Shown here: positions 27,132 through 36,853 of the stretch, piece after piece
How positions within the stretch are numbered: the first letter of the stretch is position 1
Layout: each line of letters starts with the position of its first letter
Assembly: GCF_003054175.1 (NCBI RefSeq)
Contig: NZ_QBKN01000019.1
Coordinates: 1 to 64,000 of the forward strand
Length of the DNA stretch: 64,000 nt
Direction of reading: 5' to 3'
Origin: Allosediminivita pacifica
GTDB taxonomy: Bacteria > Pseudomonadota > Alphaproteobacteria > Rhodobacterales > Rhodobacteraceae
Notes under the pieces: generated by a model
What the model saw: the letters and a program-made list of their open reading frames with translations, nothing else
Databases searched by the model: none
What the model was told of the DNA's origin: nothing
Position numbers and translations under genes: made by a program

Positions 27132-27877
27132 TGAAGCAGATCCTCGACGGGCTGGATCCCGGGCACCCCGTGGGGCGGGGGAGCCACGGACGGGTCGTCG
27201 ACGGGCTTGGACGGGCGATCGTCGCTGGCAATCCGCCCCCGGGCGAGCTGCTGCCTCGTGACGAGGAGCTAGCCGAGGAATTCGGCGTCTCGCGGACGGT
27301 GCTGCGCGAGGCGATGAAAACGCTGGCCGCCAAGGGCATGGTCGCGGCGAAGGCCCGGGTGGGCACGCGGGTGCTGCCCCGGCACGAGTGGAACATGTTC
27401 GACGCCCAGGTGCTGCGCTGGCATCTCGAGGGCGAACAGAGCGAGGAGTTCTACGAGCAGCTCTTCCAGATGCGGCTGGCCTTCGAGCCTCATGCCGCCG
27501 GGCTTGCGGCCGAGAAGGCCTCGGCGCAGGACATCGAGACGCTCCATGACCGTGTCCGGGCGATGCGCGCGGCGCAGGAGGAGAGGGCCTTCTCGGCGGC
27601 GGACATGGAGTTCCACCGGGCTGTGTTCCACGCGGCCGGCAATGCCTTCTTCTTCTCGGTGGTCTCGCTGGTGGGGGCGGCGCTTCTGTCGCTGCTGCGG
27701 CTGAGCTCGCCCGAGCTTCGGGCGGACCAGCAGGAGGCGATCTGCGACGGCCACCAGAGGATCGCCGACGCCATCGCGGCCCGGGATCCGGCCGGCGCCG
27801 AAGAGGCCATGCGGGGGGTGATCCGGGTCGGCTGGGCGCGGGTCTTCGGCGATTCCGCGGGACCGCCGCGGGGCTGA
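27128..27877 (+). CDS. FadR-type GntR-family regulator of the sugar ABC operon
   Basis: 249 residues starting at the ATGATG at 27128 that overlaps the permease stop. The longer upstream frame is a shadow of the permease. N-terminal winged helix (LPRDEELAEEFGVSRTVLRE, KGMVAAKARVGTRVLPR), the conserved GxRVxPxxxWNxxDxxVLxW linker seen in sugar-acid FadR regulators, and an FCD domain (QMRLAFEPHAAGLAAE, FHRAVFHAAGNAF, GHQRIADAI). Being last in the operon, it is probably autoregulated with the transporter. Confidence 0.85.
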   Translation: MMKQILDGLDPGHPVGRGSHGRVVDGLGRAIVAGNPPPGELLPRDEELAEEFGVSRTVLREAMKTLAAKGMVAAKARVGTRVLPRHEWNMFDAQVLRWHLEGEQSEEFYEQLFQMRLAFEPHAAGLAAEKASAQDIETLHDRVRAMRAAQEERAFSAADMEFHRAVFHAAGNAFFFSVVSLVGAALLSLLRLSSPELRADQQEAICDGHQRIADAIAARDPAGAEEAMRGVIRVGWARVFGDSAGPPRG

Positions 27878-27893
27878 TCCATGGCCTCCACGC

Positions 27894-27918
27894 CCCGGGA
27901 CATTTCAGGTGTCCCGGG
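27894..27918 (+). terminator. Hairpin after the sugar ABC operon
   Basis: Perfect 9-bp inverted repeat CCCGGGACA/TGTCCCGGG with a 7-base loop, 17 bases past the regulator stop. There is no T-run, so it is a candidate terminator only. Confidence 0.5.
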
Positions 27919-28621
27919 CCGGGACATCCTTGCGCCTCATATGAATCAATGGGTTACAGCGACGAATTAACCGGGACCTAGGAAAGTCCCCGGCAGATAG
28001 CCTCCACCGACACGCGTCATTGCATCAAGCCGCGACGCAGGCCTCGCGCATCGAGACGAAACGACCTTGGAGATCGGGGCGCGAAATGTCTTTCCGGGCT
28101 CCCGAAGCGGACCGGGCCCGATGGTCTTCTTGACGCCAAATCAAGCGATTGCGCGAAGCGCCTTGATCGAACCGGCCGCCTGATCCTTTGGCCCCGTCAT
28201 GGGGGCAGCAACGTCCGACGGTCAGATCGGCACTGGCTGACGCGGCGCGGTCCTTCGGCGCTACCGGCCAGGGCATCGACCTGGCGTCTGTGCTGTTGCA
28301 GCACAGTGGCTTCGACGAACACGCCGCTTCGCAGCATCGGCCCGGATCGGGGCTTCAACGCCCGGCGCCACCCCACACGCATAGCGTGCACAGGGATCGC
28401 CCGTTTGCGACGATCCGCCGTTCAAACCATCTCCGGGCGCAACCAGCGGAGGATTTCCGCCCATTCGGGCTCTTTCTCTCTGCAAGGCCCCGCCGATTGC
28501 CCATTGTGCCGCGTTGCGGCGGAACCGACGGGGATGCAGGTAAGTTTTCGACATGTTTGAGTGACGCAAATGGCGCTGCCCGTACCACGCAGATGCCCTA
28601 ACAGATGCGCGAACCCTGCCT
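27919..28621. other. Long intergenic region before opgG
   Basis: About 700 bp without a convincing gene on either strand; the open frames have no family resemblance and no start signals. A small perfect hairpin CTGTGCTG/CAGCACAG lies at 28288-28306. The last 150 bp, AT-richer in places, probably carry the opgG promoter. Confidence 0.5.
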
Positions 28622-30241
28622 ATGGAGTCTCTTTTGCCGATCACGCCACGTCCGACCTCGCCGACGCGTCGCCGTTTTCTCGCGACGCTTGCCGGCACAG
28701 CTGCGGTACCCGCGCTCATGACAGCGCCCGTTCTGGCTCAGGAGGCGGCGGCGGATGACGGCGCGGCAGAGCAGGAAGGCACCCCCTTCTCGTTCGACTG
28801 GCTGACCGAGCGCATGCGCGAGGCCGCCACCAAGGAACCCGCGGCGCCCGAGACCATCGGCGGTTTCCTCAGCGGGCTGGACTACGACGATTTCCGCAAG
28901 ATCAGCTATGCGCCCGATCACGCGCGGTGGTCGACGCTCGACGGCGTGCATTTCCAGCTTCATGCCTTCCACACCGGGTGGCTCTACAAGGAGCCGGTGG
29001 GTATCCACCAGGTGGTCGACGGCCAGGCGCTGCCCTTCCATTTCACGCGCGAGGACTTCAACTACCGCGATCTGGCGGAGGAATTGCCCGAGGGCTTCCA
29101 GCTTCCCGGCATCGCGGGGTTCAAGCTGACGACGCAACTCAACAGTGCCGCGCTATATGACGAACTGGTGGCCTTTCTCGGGGCGAGCTACTTCCGCGCG
29201 CTGGGGCGCGACAACACCTACGGGCTGAGTGCGCGCGGGCTGGCGGTGAACACCGGCAGTGGCGACGGCGAGGAATTCCCGCGCTTCAGCGAGTTCTGGC
29301 TGGAGCAACCGCAACCCGGCTCCGATACCGTGGTGCTTTATGCCGCGCTGGAAAGCGACTCCGTCACCGGCGCCTACCGTTTCGTCATCACGCCGGGCGA
29401 GGTGACGGTGATCGACGTGACCGCGCGGCTGTTCCTGCGCGCCGACGTCGAGCAGCTCGGCATCGCGCCGCTGACCTCGATGTTCCTCTACGGCGACATC
29501 AACACCCACAAGTTCGACGATTTCCGCCCCGCCGTGCACGACAGCGAGGCGATGGTGGTCAACACCCGCGCCGGCAAGACCTTTTACCGGCCCCTGAGCA
29601 ACCCGCCGCGGCTGGCGAGTTCGTACTTCGGGGTCGAGAGTCCGGTGTCCTTCGGGCTGGTCCAGCGCAACCGCGATTTCGAGGAATACCTCGATGCCGA
29701 GGCGCATTATGAGCTGCGCCCCACCCTGATGGTCGAGCCGCTGGGCGAATGGGGCGCCGGCAACGTGCGCCTGATGGAGATTCCGTCGAAGCTCGAGGGC
29801 AACGACAACATCGTGGCCTTCTGGATTCCCGAAGGCGGCACCACGGCCGGAGACGAGATGGAATTCGCCTACCGGCTGCACTGGGGCATGACCGCGCCGG
29901 GCGACGGATCTTCAGATCTTGCCCGCGTTTTGCGCACACGCGCCGGAAAAGGTGGCGTTGCGGGGGTCGAGAACACCCCGGATCGGCGGAAATTCGTCAT
30001 TGATTTCGAGGGCGGAATTTTGCGGGAACTTCCCGATGGGGAACAGGTTTCGCCCTCTGTCAGCGCGACGAACGGTGACATCGAGGAAACCGTACTGTCG
30101 CGCATCGAAGGAACCGACATCTGGCGCCTGGTCGTCGAGGTCAAGGCACCTGCCGGTTCCGTGGTCGAGATGTCGGCCAACCTGTCCGGCTACGGACGGG
30201 AACTGAGTGAGACCTGGGTCTATCAATGGGTACGAGAATGA
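28622..30241 (+). CDS. opgG: Osmoregulated periplasmic glucan biosynthesis protein OpgG/MdoG
   Basis: 539 residues. Tat signal TRRRFLATLAGTAAVPAL with cleavage near VLAQ|EAA, then the OpgG beta-sandwich: FQLHAFHTGWLYKEPV, TYGLSARGLAVNT, FLYGDINTHKFDDFRPAVHD and the C-terminal Ig-like part ending VYQWVRE. OpgG is a periplasmic protein needed to branch and release beta-glucans made by OpgH. Start: ATG 28622; an in-frame TTG at 28634 has GGAG at better distance and would remove only four residues. It overlaps the next small ORF by ATGA. Confidence 0.92.
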   Translation: MESLLPITPRPTSPTRRRFLATLAGTAAVPALMTAPVLAQEAAADDGAAEQEGTPFSFDWLTERMREAATKEPAAPETIGGFLSGLDYDDFRKISYAPDHARWSTLDGVHFQLHAFHTGWLYKEPVGIHQVVDGQALPFHFTREDFNYRDLAEELPEGFQLPGIAGFKLTTQLNSAALYDELVAFLGASYFRALGRDNTYGLSARGLAVNTGSGDGEEFPRFSEFWLEQPQPGSDTVVLYAALESDSVTGAYRFVITPGEVTVIDVTARLFLRADVEQLGIAPLTSMFLYGDINTHKFDDFRPAVHDSEAMVVNTRAGKTFYRPLSNPPRLASSYFGVESPVSFGLVQRNRDFEEYLDAEAHYELRPTLMVEPLGEWGAGNVRLMEIPSKLEGNDNIVAFWIPEGGTTAGDEMEFAYRLHWGMTAPGDGSSDLARVLRTRAGKGGVAGVENTPDRRKFVIDFEGGILRELPDGEQVSPSVSATNGDIEETVLSRIEGTDIWRLVVEVKAPAGSVVEMSANLSGYGRELSETWVYQWVRE

Positions 30242-30408
30242 TTGAGAATCGCAACACGTATTTCGAGACCGACAAGGCAACCGCAGTGGAGCCCCTCACC
30301 TGGGAACCGCCCCACGCTCCGATGGACATGCCCCGGCAGGTGCTCGAGGAGACGCGGCAGTCGCGGGTGAGCCCGCTGATGCGCCTCTTCTTCCCGCAGC
30401 GCGCCTGA
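30238..30408 (+). CDS. 56-residue ORF between opgG and opgH
   Basis: Begins at the ATG overlapping the opgG stop (ATGA) and ends 13 bases before opgH. It is polar N-terminally and contains WEPPHAPMDMPRQVLEETRQ, then LMRLFFPQRA. There is no membrane helix. The PMDMPRQ-like segment and the following basic stretch resemble what precedes the first membrane helix of longer OpgH proteins. It may be the cytoplasmic N-terminus of OpgH encoded separately, or a small accessory protein. Coupling on both sides supports that it is translated. Confidence 0.55.
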   Translation: MIENRNTYFETDKATAVEPLTWEPPHAPMDMPRQVLEETRQSRVSPLMRLFFPQRA

Positions 30409-30421
30409 GGCCTGCCAGCCC

Positions 30422-32209
30422 ATGCGCTCCCCGCTGCCGCAAGCCGATACCAAGACCCGCATGCTGCGCGTTCTCGCGCTGGCCTGTGCCGCTGCCGCGG
30501 CGGTCTTTGCCACCGCGCTGCTGTTCGAGGCAGCCCGGCAGGACGGCGCGGATTTCTGGGACTATGCCCGGTCCGTGCTGATCTTCGTGACCACTGCGTG
30601 GCTTGCCTGGGGGGCGTCGCTGGCGCTCATCGGGCTGCCGCCCGCGGGGCGCAAGCACAAGGCGGCGGACCTGACGGGCGAGCAGCCGGCGACGGCGGTG
30701 CTTGTCCCGATCTGCAACGAGGATCCGGTGGATACCTTCGCGCGGATCGCGGCCATGGATGCCTCCATGCGCGCCGACGGGCTGAGCTGCGACATCGCGA
30801 TCCTGTCTGACACCCGCAGCGAGGACGGCCGCCGCGCCGAGCGCGAGGCCTTCAAGCGCCTGCTGGTCGAGACCGAGGGCGCCGGGCACATCTTCTATCG
30901 CTGCCGCGAGAACAACGCCGGCCGCAAGGCAGGCAACGTCGAGGATTTCTTCCGCCGGTCGGGCGGGGCCTACACCTACGCGGTGATCCTCGATGCCGAC
31001 AGCCTCATGGAAGGCCGCACGATCCGGCGCATGATCGCCGAGATGGAGGCCGATCCGCAGCTGGGGCTTTTGCAGACGCTGCCGAAAGTGACCGGCGCGC
31101 GATCGTTCTTCGGGCGCGCGATGCAGTTCGCTTCGGGCTTTCACGGGCCCGTCTTCACGCGGGGCCTTGCCCGGATGCAGGGCCAGACGGGCCCCTTCTG
31201 GGGCCACAACGCCATCGTACGCGTGAAGGCCTTTGCCGAAAGCTGCGCCCTGCCCGAGCTGCAGGGCAAGCCACCCTTCGGCGGGCACATCCTGAGCCAT
31301 GACTACGTGGAAGCCGCACTGCTGGCGCGCGCCGGCTGGGCCGTGCGCGTGGACGGCAGCATCGACGGCTCCTACGAGGAGGGCCCCGAGAACATCCTGT
31401 CCTACGCCAAGCGCGACCGCCGTTGGTGCCAGGGCAACCTCCAGCACATCCGTCTGCTGACGGCGCCCGGCCTCCGCGGCTGGAGCCGCTTTGTGTTCGT
31501 GCAGGGGATCTTCTCCTACCTCGTGTCGCTGCTCTGGGCGGGCTTCCTGATCGCTTCGGTCGCGGCGACGGTCATGGCCCCTGCCCCGGACTACTTCCCC
31601 GATCCCTACCAGCTGTTCCCGGTTTTTCCGAGCGACCGTACCAAGCAGATCACCGCGCTGGCGCTGGGGATCGTGGGGCTGCTGATCATGCCCAAGTTCG
31701 CGATCCTGGTGGAATCCGCGGCGACGGGCCGGGTGCGCGGCTTCGGCGGCGTGATGCGGGCGCTGGGATCGGTGGTGACCGAGGTGCTGCTGACCTCGCT
31801 GATCGCGCCGCTCATGCTGATGTACCAGACCCGCGCCGTCCTGCAGGTGCTTGCCGGTCGCGACGGCGGCTGGCCCGCCAATGCGCGGGGCGAGGGACAG
31901 CTGACGCTGGCCGATGCCTTCAGCGCCGCATGGTGGGTCATGCTGACGGGTGTCGTGGCGCTGGGGCTGACCTTCTGGCTGTCGCCCGACCTCGCCCCCT
32001 GGCTGCTGCCGGTGACGGTGCCGATGATCCTCGGGCCGATGCTGATCGCGTGGTCGTCGCGGAGGCTGACCTACGGGCTCTTCCGCGTCCCCGAGGAAAA
32101 GCAGACGCCGCCTGTGGTGGCGAGCTACCGCGACATCCACCGGCGCTGGACGGGCCAGCGGGCCGAGGCACCGGATTCCGCGCTGCCGGGTGATGCGGCA
32201 GTCGCCTGA
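30422..32209 (+). CDS. opgH: Glucans biosynthesis glucosyltransferase OpgH/MdoH
   Basis: 595 residues. Two N-terminal membrane helices are followed by a GT2 catalytic domain: VPICNEDP, the DxD-like ILDADS, GHNAIVR, and the QRRRW-type product motif RDRRWCQGNLQH. Then several C-terminal helices. It polymerises glucose from UDP-glucose into osmoregulated periplasmic glucans across the inner membrane. It is shorter at the N-terminus than the E. coli protein (847), as is usual outside enterics. A strong terminator follows. Confidence 0.92.
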   Translation: MRSPLPQADTKTRMLRVLALACAAAAAVFATALLFEAARQDGADFWDYARSVLIFVTTAWLAWGASLALIGLPPAGRKHKAADLTGEQPATAVLVPICNEDPVDTFARIAAMDASMRADGLSCDIAILSDTRSEDGRRAEREAFKRLLVETEGAGHIFYRCRENNAGRKAGNVEDFFRRSGGAYTYAVILDADSLMEGRTIRRMIAEMEADPQLGLLQTLPKVTGARSFFGRAMQFASGFHGPVFTRGLARMQGQTGPFWGHNAIVRVKAFAESCALPELQGKPPFGGHILSHDYVEAALLARAGWAVRVDGSIDGSYEEGPENILSYAKRDRRWCQGNLQHIRLLTAPGLRGWSRFVFVQGIFSYLVSLLWAGFLIASVAATVMAPAPDYFPDPYQLFPVFPSDRTKQITALALGIVGLLIMPKFAILVESAATGRVRGFGGVMRALGSVVTEVLLTSLIAPLMLMYQTRAVLQVLAGRDGGWPANARGEGQLTLADAFSAAWWVMLTGVVALGLTFWLSPDLAPWLLPVTVPMILGPMLIAWSSRRLTYGLFRVPEEKQTPPVVASYRDIHRRWTGQRAEAPDSALPGDAAVA

Positions 32210-32234
32210 TCGCCACGGCTACGAATGATTACCG

Positions 32235-32267
32235 GATGCCCTCGCAGGAGACTGCGGGGGCATCTTT
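32235..32267 (+). terminator. Rho-independent terminator of the opg operon
   Basis: 13-bp stem, GATGCCC-T-CGCAG with CTGCG-G-GGGCATC (one G-U pair), loop GAGA, followed directly by TTT. It lies 26 bases after the opgH stop. The best terminator in the window. Confidence 0.85.
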
Positions 32268-32434
32268 CCGTCCGGCGGGGCCGCCGGGCCGGTCCAGTGT
32301 GCGGCAAAGAGTATCCTCCTGTTCATTCTTTCGGGGTTGGTCAAACCTATCAAATTCAAGCACTTGTGCCGTCATTGGAGGGGATTATCTCGGACGCGGG
32401 AGCATTCCCGCAGATCAATGAAAGAGTATGTATC

Positions 32435-33202
32435 GTGCAACGTTTTGAAAATAAGGTCGTCATCATCACCGGCGCGGCTTCGGGTCTTGGAGAGGCCACG
32501 GCCGATCGTCTGTCGCAGGAGGGCGCGAAGCTTGTCCTCGTGGATCTCAACGAGGATGCGCTCGCGAAGGTGGCCGAGAAGCTGGGCGGCGACGTGCTGA
32601 CCGTGAAAGCCGACGTCGCCTCGCTTGACGACGTGAAGGGCTATGTCGCCAAGACCATGGAGAAGTTCGGCCGCATCGACGGCTTCTTCAACAACGCCGG
32701 CATCGAGGGCAAGCAGAACCTGACCGAGGATTTCGGCGCGGAGGAGTTCCACAAGGTGGTCTCCATCAACCTCGACGGCGTGTTCTTCGGCATGGCCGAG
32801 GTGCTCAAGGTCATGCGCGAGCAGGGCTCGGGTTCGATCGTGAACACGGCGTCGGTGGGCGGAATTCGCGGTGTCGGCAACCAGTCGGGCTATGCCGCGA
32901 GCAAGCACGGCGTCGTCGGCCTTACCCGCAACAGCGCGGTGGAATACGGGCAGTACGGAATCCAGATCAACGCCATCGCACCCGGCGCGATCATGACCGC
33001 CATGGTCGAGGGATCGCTGCGCCAGATGGGCGGCGACAACTGGGAAGAGGTCGGCAAGGAGTTCGTGTCGGTCAACCCGATGAAGCGCTTCGGCAAGGTC
33101 GAGGAGGTTGCCGCCCTGACCGCCTTCCTGCTGTCCGGCGAGTCGCTCTTCGTCAACGGCGCGGTCATCAACATCGACGGCGGCCAGTCCTACAAGTACT
33201 GA
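32435..33202 (+). CDS. SDR-family oxidoreductase
   Basis: 255 residues from a GTG at 32435 with AAAGAG upstream. Classical SDR: TGAASGLGEATA, NNAGIEG, YAASKHG (Tyr/Lys catalytic pair), NAIAPGAIMTAMV, FVNGAVINIDGGQSY. The acidic residue after the second strand (LVDLNED) points to NAD(H). Substrate unknown; it stands alone between the opg terminator and the convergent amidase. Confidence 0.85.
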   Translation: MQRFENKVVIITGAASGLGEATADRLSQEGAKLVLVDLNEDALAKVAEKLGGDVLTVKADVASLDDVKGYVAKTMEKFGRIDGFFNNAGIEGKQNLTEDFGAEEFHKVVSINLDGVFFGMAEVLKVMREQGSGSIVNTASVGGIRGVGNQSGYAASKHGVVGLTRNSAVEYGQYGIQINAIAPGAIMTAMVEGSLRQMGGDNWEEVGKEFVSVNPMKRFGKVEEVAALTAFLLSGESLFVNGAVINIDGGQSYKY

Positions 33203-33350
33203 TCGCCAGTGAGGTCTTGCGGCGCGGGACGGAGGCCCGACAGGCCCCTGCCCCGGGCCCGGCCCTCAGCGTACGATGACGTGAAGAAGGCGTGACCGGG
33301 GATCTTGGCCACGCCTTCCTCCTTGCACGTGCGGGCGGATGCCGCCGCGC

Positions 33351-34655
33351 TCAGTACTCCGGGACCACCGGCGCAACGGGATCGGGCAGCAGCAGCTTTG
33401 CGGCGGCGATCGCGCGCCGATCCTCGTAGCGGCGCGCCACGAGGGACACGCCCACCGGCAGACGCCCGGCCTTGTGCAGGGGCACGCTGACCACCGGCAC
33501 CTGAAGCAGCGTCCAGGCCGAGTTGAAGGACGGATCGCCCGTGTTTTCCAGCCCCTCCGGCGCGGGGCCGGTGGCGCTGGGGGTCAGCACCAGGTCGAAA
33601 TCGTCCATGGTCTCGTCGAAGGCGGCGCGCGCCCGGTCCGCCGTCCGGTAAGCCCAGCGGATATCGGCGGGGTCGAGCGGTTCGCCATCGACGACCTCGG
33701 AAAAGAAGGGATCGATGCCCGGCGTGCCGCGCACCTCGTTGAGGAAGGCCGACCGGCCCTCGCGCCACAGGATGCGGCGGTGCGCCTCCGGCAGGTCGCG
33801 GAAGCCCTCGGGAAGCGGCAGACCCTCGACGGTCGCCCCGGCCTCGCGCAGGACCGCCGCGGCGATCTCCATCGCTTCGGTGGTCTCGGGGCTGGCGCGA
33901 TCCTCGCAGGGGGCCATGGTCATGCCGATGCGCAGCCCCTTGAGGGTCTTGGGCACCTCGCAGGGCTCGAATTCGTAGAGATCGGCAAGGCGCATGAAAT
34001 CGCCCGCGTCGCGCGCGTAGAAGCCGATGGTGTCGCAGGTGGCCGAATACATCTTGGCGCCTTCGCGCGACACGCTGTTCCAGGTGGGCTTCCAGCCGAA
34101 GACCCCGCAGTAGGAGGCGGGCCGGATGGTCGAGCCGCCGGTCTGCGTGCCAAGCGCGATGGCGGCCATGCCCGAGGCCACGGCCGCAGCCGACCCCGAG
34201 GAGGAGCCGCCTGGCGTATGGCCGAGCTTGTGGGGGTTGTTGGTGCGGGGGCCGGATTGCGTGGCGGCGAACTCGGTGGTTTCGGTCTTGCCGACGATGA
34301 CCGCCCCCGCCTGCCGCAGGCGGTCGACGCAGGCGGCATCGCCCCCCGAATAGACACCCCGGTACCGGGCGCTGTTGTGCGCCGTGGGCATGCCGAGGGT
34401 CTGGATCACGTCCTTGATGGCGACCGGCACCCCGGCAAAGGGCCCTTTTGGCCCCGCGTCGATCGCCGCCGCCTGCGTGGCAAGCTGGGCGGGATCGAGA
34501 TAGGCGAAGGCACCGACGAGCTCTTCACGCTCGTCGATGATGGCCTGAAGATCCGCGGCGACGGTCCGCGCCGAGAAAGTGCACCACTGCACCGCCTGCG
34601 CGATGCTGAAGGCCGTCCCCTGCGAGGGTGAGGCCGCTGTCACTCCATCAGGCAT
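33351..34655 (-). CDS. Amidase-signature enzyme (last gene of the rut-like minus-strand operon)
   Basis: 434 residues from ATG 34655 behind GGAGG; the longer frame to 34907 is a shadow of the nitroreductase. Amidase-signature family: catalytic Lys in [26 protein letters not shown], and the catalytic Ser in [13 protein letters not shown]. The close match of [17 protein letters not shown] with the amidase at 44170 marks them as one subfamily. It hydrolyses a carbon-nitrogen amide bond; the substrate is probably an intermediate of the RutA-dependent pathway. Its start lies inside the end of the nitroreductase gene (16-bp overlap). Confidence 0.86.
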   Translation of the reverse strand: MPDGVTAASPSQGTAFSIAQAVQWCTFSARTVAADLQAIIDEREELVGAFAYLDPAQLATQAAAIDAGPKGPFAGVPVAIKDVIQTLGMPTAHNSARYRGVYSGGDAACVDRLRQAGAVIVGKTETTEFAATQSGPRTNNPHKLGHTPGGSSSGSAAAVASGMAAIALGTQTGGSTIRPASYCGVFGWKPTWNSVSREGAKMYSATCDTIGFYARDAGDFMRLADLYEFEPCEVPKTLKGLRIGMTMAPCEDRASPETTEAMEIAAAVLREAGATVEGLPLPEGFRDLPEAHRRILWREGRSAFLNEVRGTPGIDPFFSEVVDGEPLDPADIRWAYRTADRARAAFDETMDDFDLVLTPSATGPAPEGLENTGDPSFNSAWTLLQVPVVSVPLHKAGRLPVGVSLVARRYEDRRAIAAAKLLLPDPVAPVVPEY

Positions 34656-35245
34656 GCATCCTCCATTGATAGCCTCGGCAGACGGTCGAAGACCTTGGAC
34701 GGATCGCCGTAGCCAAGGTTGCAGATAAAGTTCACCCGCCAGGTGGTGCCGGCAAAGAAGGCCTCGTTGACCTTGTCCTTGTCGAAGCCCGACATGGGCC
34801 CGCAGTCGAGTCCAAGCGCCCGGGCAGCCATCATCAGGTAGGCGCCCTGAAGCGTGCTGTTGCGGAAGGCGGTTTCCTCGACCATGGCGGGCGATCCGGT
34901 GAACCAAGACCGTGCATCGGCATGGGGGAAGAGCTCGGGGAGCTTTTCGTAGAATTCCATGTCCTCGGCCACGATCACGGTGACCGGGGCGGCCTCGGTC
35001 TTGGCGAGGTTGCCCTTCGACAGCGCCGGAGCGAGCTTTTCCTTGCCCTCGGGCGTGCGGATGAAGACGAAACGCCCCGGCGAGCAGTTCGCCGAGGTCG
35101 GCCCCATCTTCACGAGGTCGTAAATCTTTTCCAGCACCGAGTCCGGCACCGGCTTGTCCTGCCAGCCGTTCTGGGTGCGGGCTTCGGTGAACAGCGTTGC
35201 GAGCGCGCTTTCGTCCAGCGCCCGATCGACATCGAGATCCTTCAT
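34640..35245 (-). CDS. Nitroreductase-family protein, RutE-like (malonic semialdehyde reductase type)
   Basis: 201 residues from ATG 35245 behind AAGGAG. Strong resemblance to Rut[53 protein letters not shown] and the closing [15 protein letters not shown]. RutE reduces malonic semialdehyde to 3-hydroxypropionate in uracil breakdown. Its presence in the same regulon as a RutA homologue suggests that a toxic aldehyde is also produced here. Flavoprotein, cytoplasmic. A related chlorophenol-type nitroreductase cannot be excluded. Confidence 0.85.
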   Translation of the reverse strand: MKDLDVDRALDESALATLFTEARTQNGWQDKPVPDSVLEKIYDLVKMGPTSANCSPGRFVFIRTPEGKEKLAPALSKGNLAKTEAAPVTVIVAEDMEFYEKLPELFPHADARSWFTGSPAMVEETAFRNSTLQGAYLMMAARALGLDCGPMSGFDKDKVNEAFFAGTTWRVNFICNLGYGDPSKVFDRLPRLSMEDACLME

Positions 35246-35265
35246 GCTCGAATTCTCCTTACTCT

Positions 35266-36627
35266 TCATGCGGGTTCGGTCAGTTGTGTCCCGTCCGTAA
35301 CCCGTGCGGTCTCGAGCGTCTGTGCCAGGTCGGCAATCAGGTCATCTGCCCCGTGCGGGCCGATGACCTGGACGCTGAGCGGACCCTCTTCGGTCCATAG
35401 CACGGGGAGCGACAGGGCTGGCAGCCCCAGTATGGATGCGGGGCGTGTCAGTTTGGTGAGACGGGAGATCATGCCCGAAAGTTCGGCACCTTCGGCCTGT
35501 TTGAAGGCACTTGCCTGCGGCGGAACGTCGGGCAGCGTCGGCAGAATGACGAGATCGGACGTCGAAAAGACCTCGGCCCGGGTGCGTTCGATGCCGGCTG
35601 CGCGAATCTGGCGGGCGCGAAGGTAAGCCTGAGCCGACATGGCCACCGACTGGGTCAGGCGGGTGCGCACCTCGGGGCCGTAGCTGTCCGAATGGCTGCG
35701 CAGGCGGTCGGCGTGCACGGCGGCTGCCTCGGAGATGGCGATGACGTTGGCGGCCTCTTCGAGGTCCGAGAAGAAGGCGAGATCGACGGAGGTAAGCTCG
35801 TGCCCCTGCCCTGCGAGGGTTTCGCGCAGGGTGGCGAGGCAGGCGCGCATCGCGGGCGAGATGGCCGAGGTGAAGGCGCCGCGGTCGAAGCCGATGCGCA
35901 GGGGACCGGTCTCGCGCGGCTCGATCCGGGTGGCGCCTTGCGTGAGCGCCGAAAGCACGCGGCGGGCGCAGTCGACCGAGGCCGCGAGCGGGCCGACGGT
36001 GTCCTGCGTCCACGAGAGCGGCATGGCCCCTTCGAGCGAGACGCGGCCCAGCGTGGGCTTGAAGCCCACGACGCCGTTGCAGGCGGCAGGCAGGCGGATG
36101 GAGCCGCCGGTGTCGGAGCCGAGCGCGGCAGGAACAAGACCGGCGGCCACCGCCACGCCCGATCCCGAGGAGGAGCCGCCGGGGATGGCGCCGGGGACGG
36201 TGGGGTTCTCGGGCATGCCGTGGTGGAAGTTGATGCCGGTGGGGCCCATGGCGAACTCGGACATTTCCAGCCGGCCGAAATCCACCGCGCCCGCGTCGTC
36301 GAGCCGTTGCAGGGCGGTGGCCGTCATCTTCGAGGGCCGCGCGGCGGCGCGATGCGTGCCGAAGCCGGTGGAGGAACCGGCGCGGTCGAACATGTCCTTG
36401 TGCGCCATCGGGATGCCCGAGAGTGGGCCGGTGGGGGTACCCTGCGCGCGGGCGCTGTCGAGGCGCGCGGCGGTCTCGAACGCGCGGCCCCACTCCAGCA
36501 CCCGGAATGGCGAAAGCCGCCCCGAGCAGGTGATGCGGGACTGGCGCTCCTCGAGCAGGCTGGTGGCGGTGGCCTCGCCGCTGGCGAGACGCGCCTGGAG
36601 CTGGGCGATGGTGGCAAGCTCGGTCAT
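35266..36627 (-). CDS. Amidase-signature enzyme (second, AtzF/GatA-like)
   Basis: 453 residues. Catalytic Lys in [14 protein letters not shown], then [16 protein letters not shown] and the catalytic Ser in [16 protein letters not shown]. The [12 protein letters not shown] form differs from the two GTQTGGST amidases in this regulon, so it probably cleaves a different amide. It overlaps the 72-residue ORF upstream by ATGA and is followed 20 bases later by the RutE-like gene. Confidence 0.86.
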   Translation of the reverse strand: MTELATIAQLQARLASGEATATSLLEERQSRITCSGRLSPFRVLEWGRAFETAARLDSARAQGTPTGPLSGIPMAHKDMFDRAGSSTGFGTHRAAARPSKMTATALQRLDDAGAVDFGRLEMSEFAMGPTGINFHHGMPENPTVPGAIPGGSSSGSGVAVAAGLVPAALGSDTGGSIRLPAACNGVVGFKPTLGRVSLEGAMPLSWTQDTVGPLAASVDCARRVLSALTQGATRIEPRETGPLRIGFDRGAFTSAISPAMRACLATLRETLAGQGHELTSVDLAFFSDLEEAANVIAISEAAAVHADRLRSHSDSYGPEVRTRLTQSVAMSAQAYLRARQIRAAGIERTRAEVFSTSDLVILPTLPDVPPQASAFKQAEGAELSGMISRLTKLTRPASILGLPALSLPVLWTEEGPLSVQVIGPHGADDLIADLAQTLETARVTDGTQLTEPA

Positions 36628-36842
36628 GCGTCGGCCTCCGGGGCGCTGAAGGGGTCGATGGCGACAAGCGCGCCGGTGCCGGAGCGAAGCCGGATCGGCC
36701 CCTGGCCCGGCGGTTCGAGCAAGGGGTTGGCGAAGATGCCGCTTTCCACGCGCGCCGCCTGATCGGCGGCGATGGCGCGCTCGCTCTCGGTCGGCGGGCG
36801 GCCGAGGAAGGCCTCGATGTCCTTGTCGAAACGTGTGTCCAT
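36624..36842 (-). CDS. 72-residue protein coupled to the amidase gene
   Basis: Starts at ATG 36842, 11 bases after the permease stop, and overlaps the amidase start by ATGA. The sequence has an amphipathic helical N-terminal half (MDTRFDKDIEAFLGRPPTES) and an extended C-terminal half. There is no signal or membrane segment. Size and position recall small subunits of amidase complexes (GatC- or AtzG-like), but I see no diagnostic motif. Probably a real gene because it fits exactly between two coupled genes. Confidence 0.6.
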   Translation of the reverse strand: MDTRFDKDIEAFLGRPPTESERAIAADQAARVESGIFANPLLEPPGQGPIRLRSGTGALVAIDPFSAPEADA

Positions 36843-36853
36843 GCTGTCCTCCG

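Noticed and set aside
28288-28306. Perfect hairpin CTGTGCTG/CAGCACAG in the gap before opgG
   Set aside because: Too short, with a three-base loop and no T-run or neighbouring gene end; not enough to call a terminator or RNA.
28025-28601. Open frames in the long gap before opgG as genes
   Set aside because: No family resemblance, no ribosome sites and non-coding-like composition on both strands.
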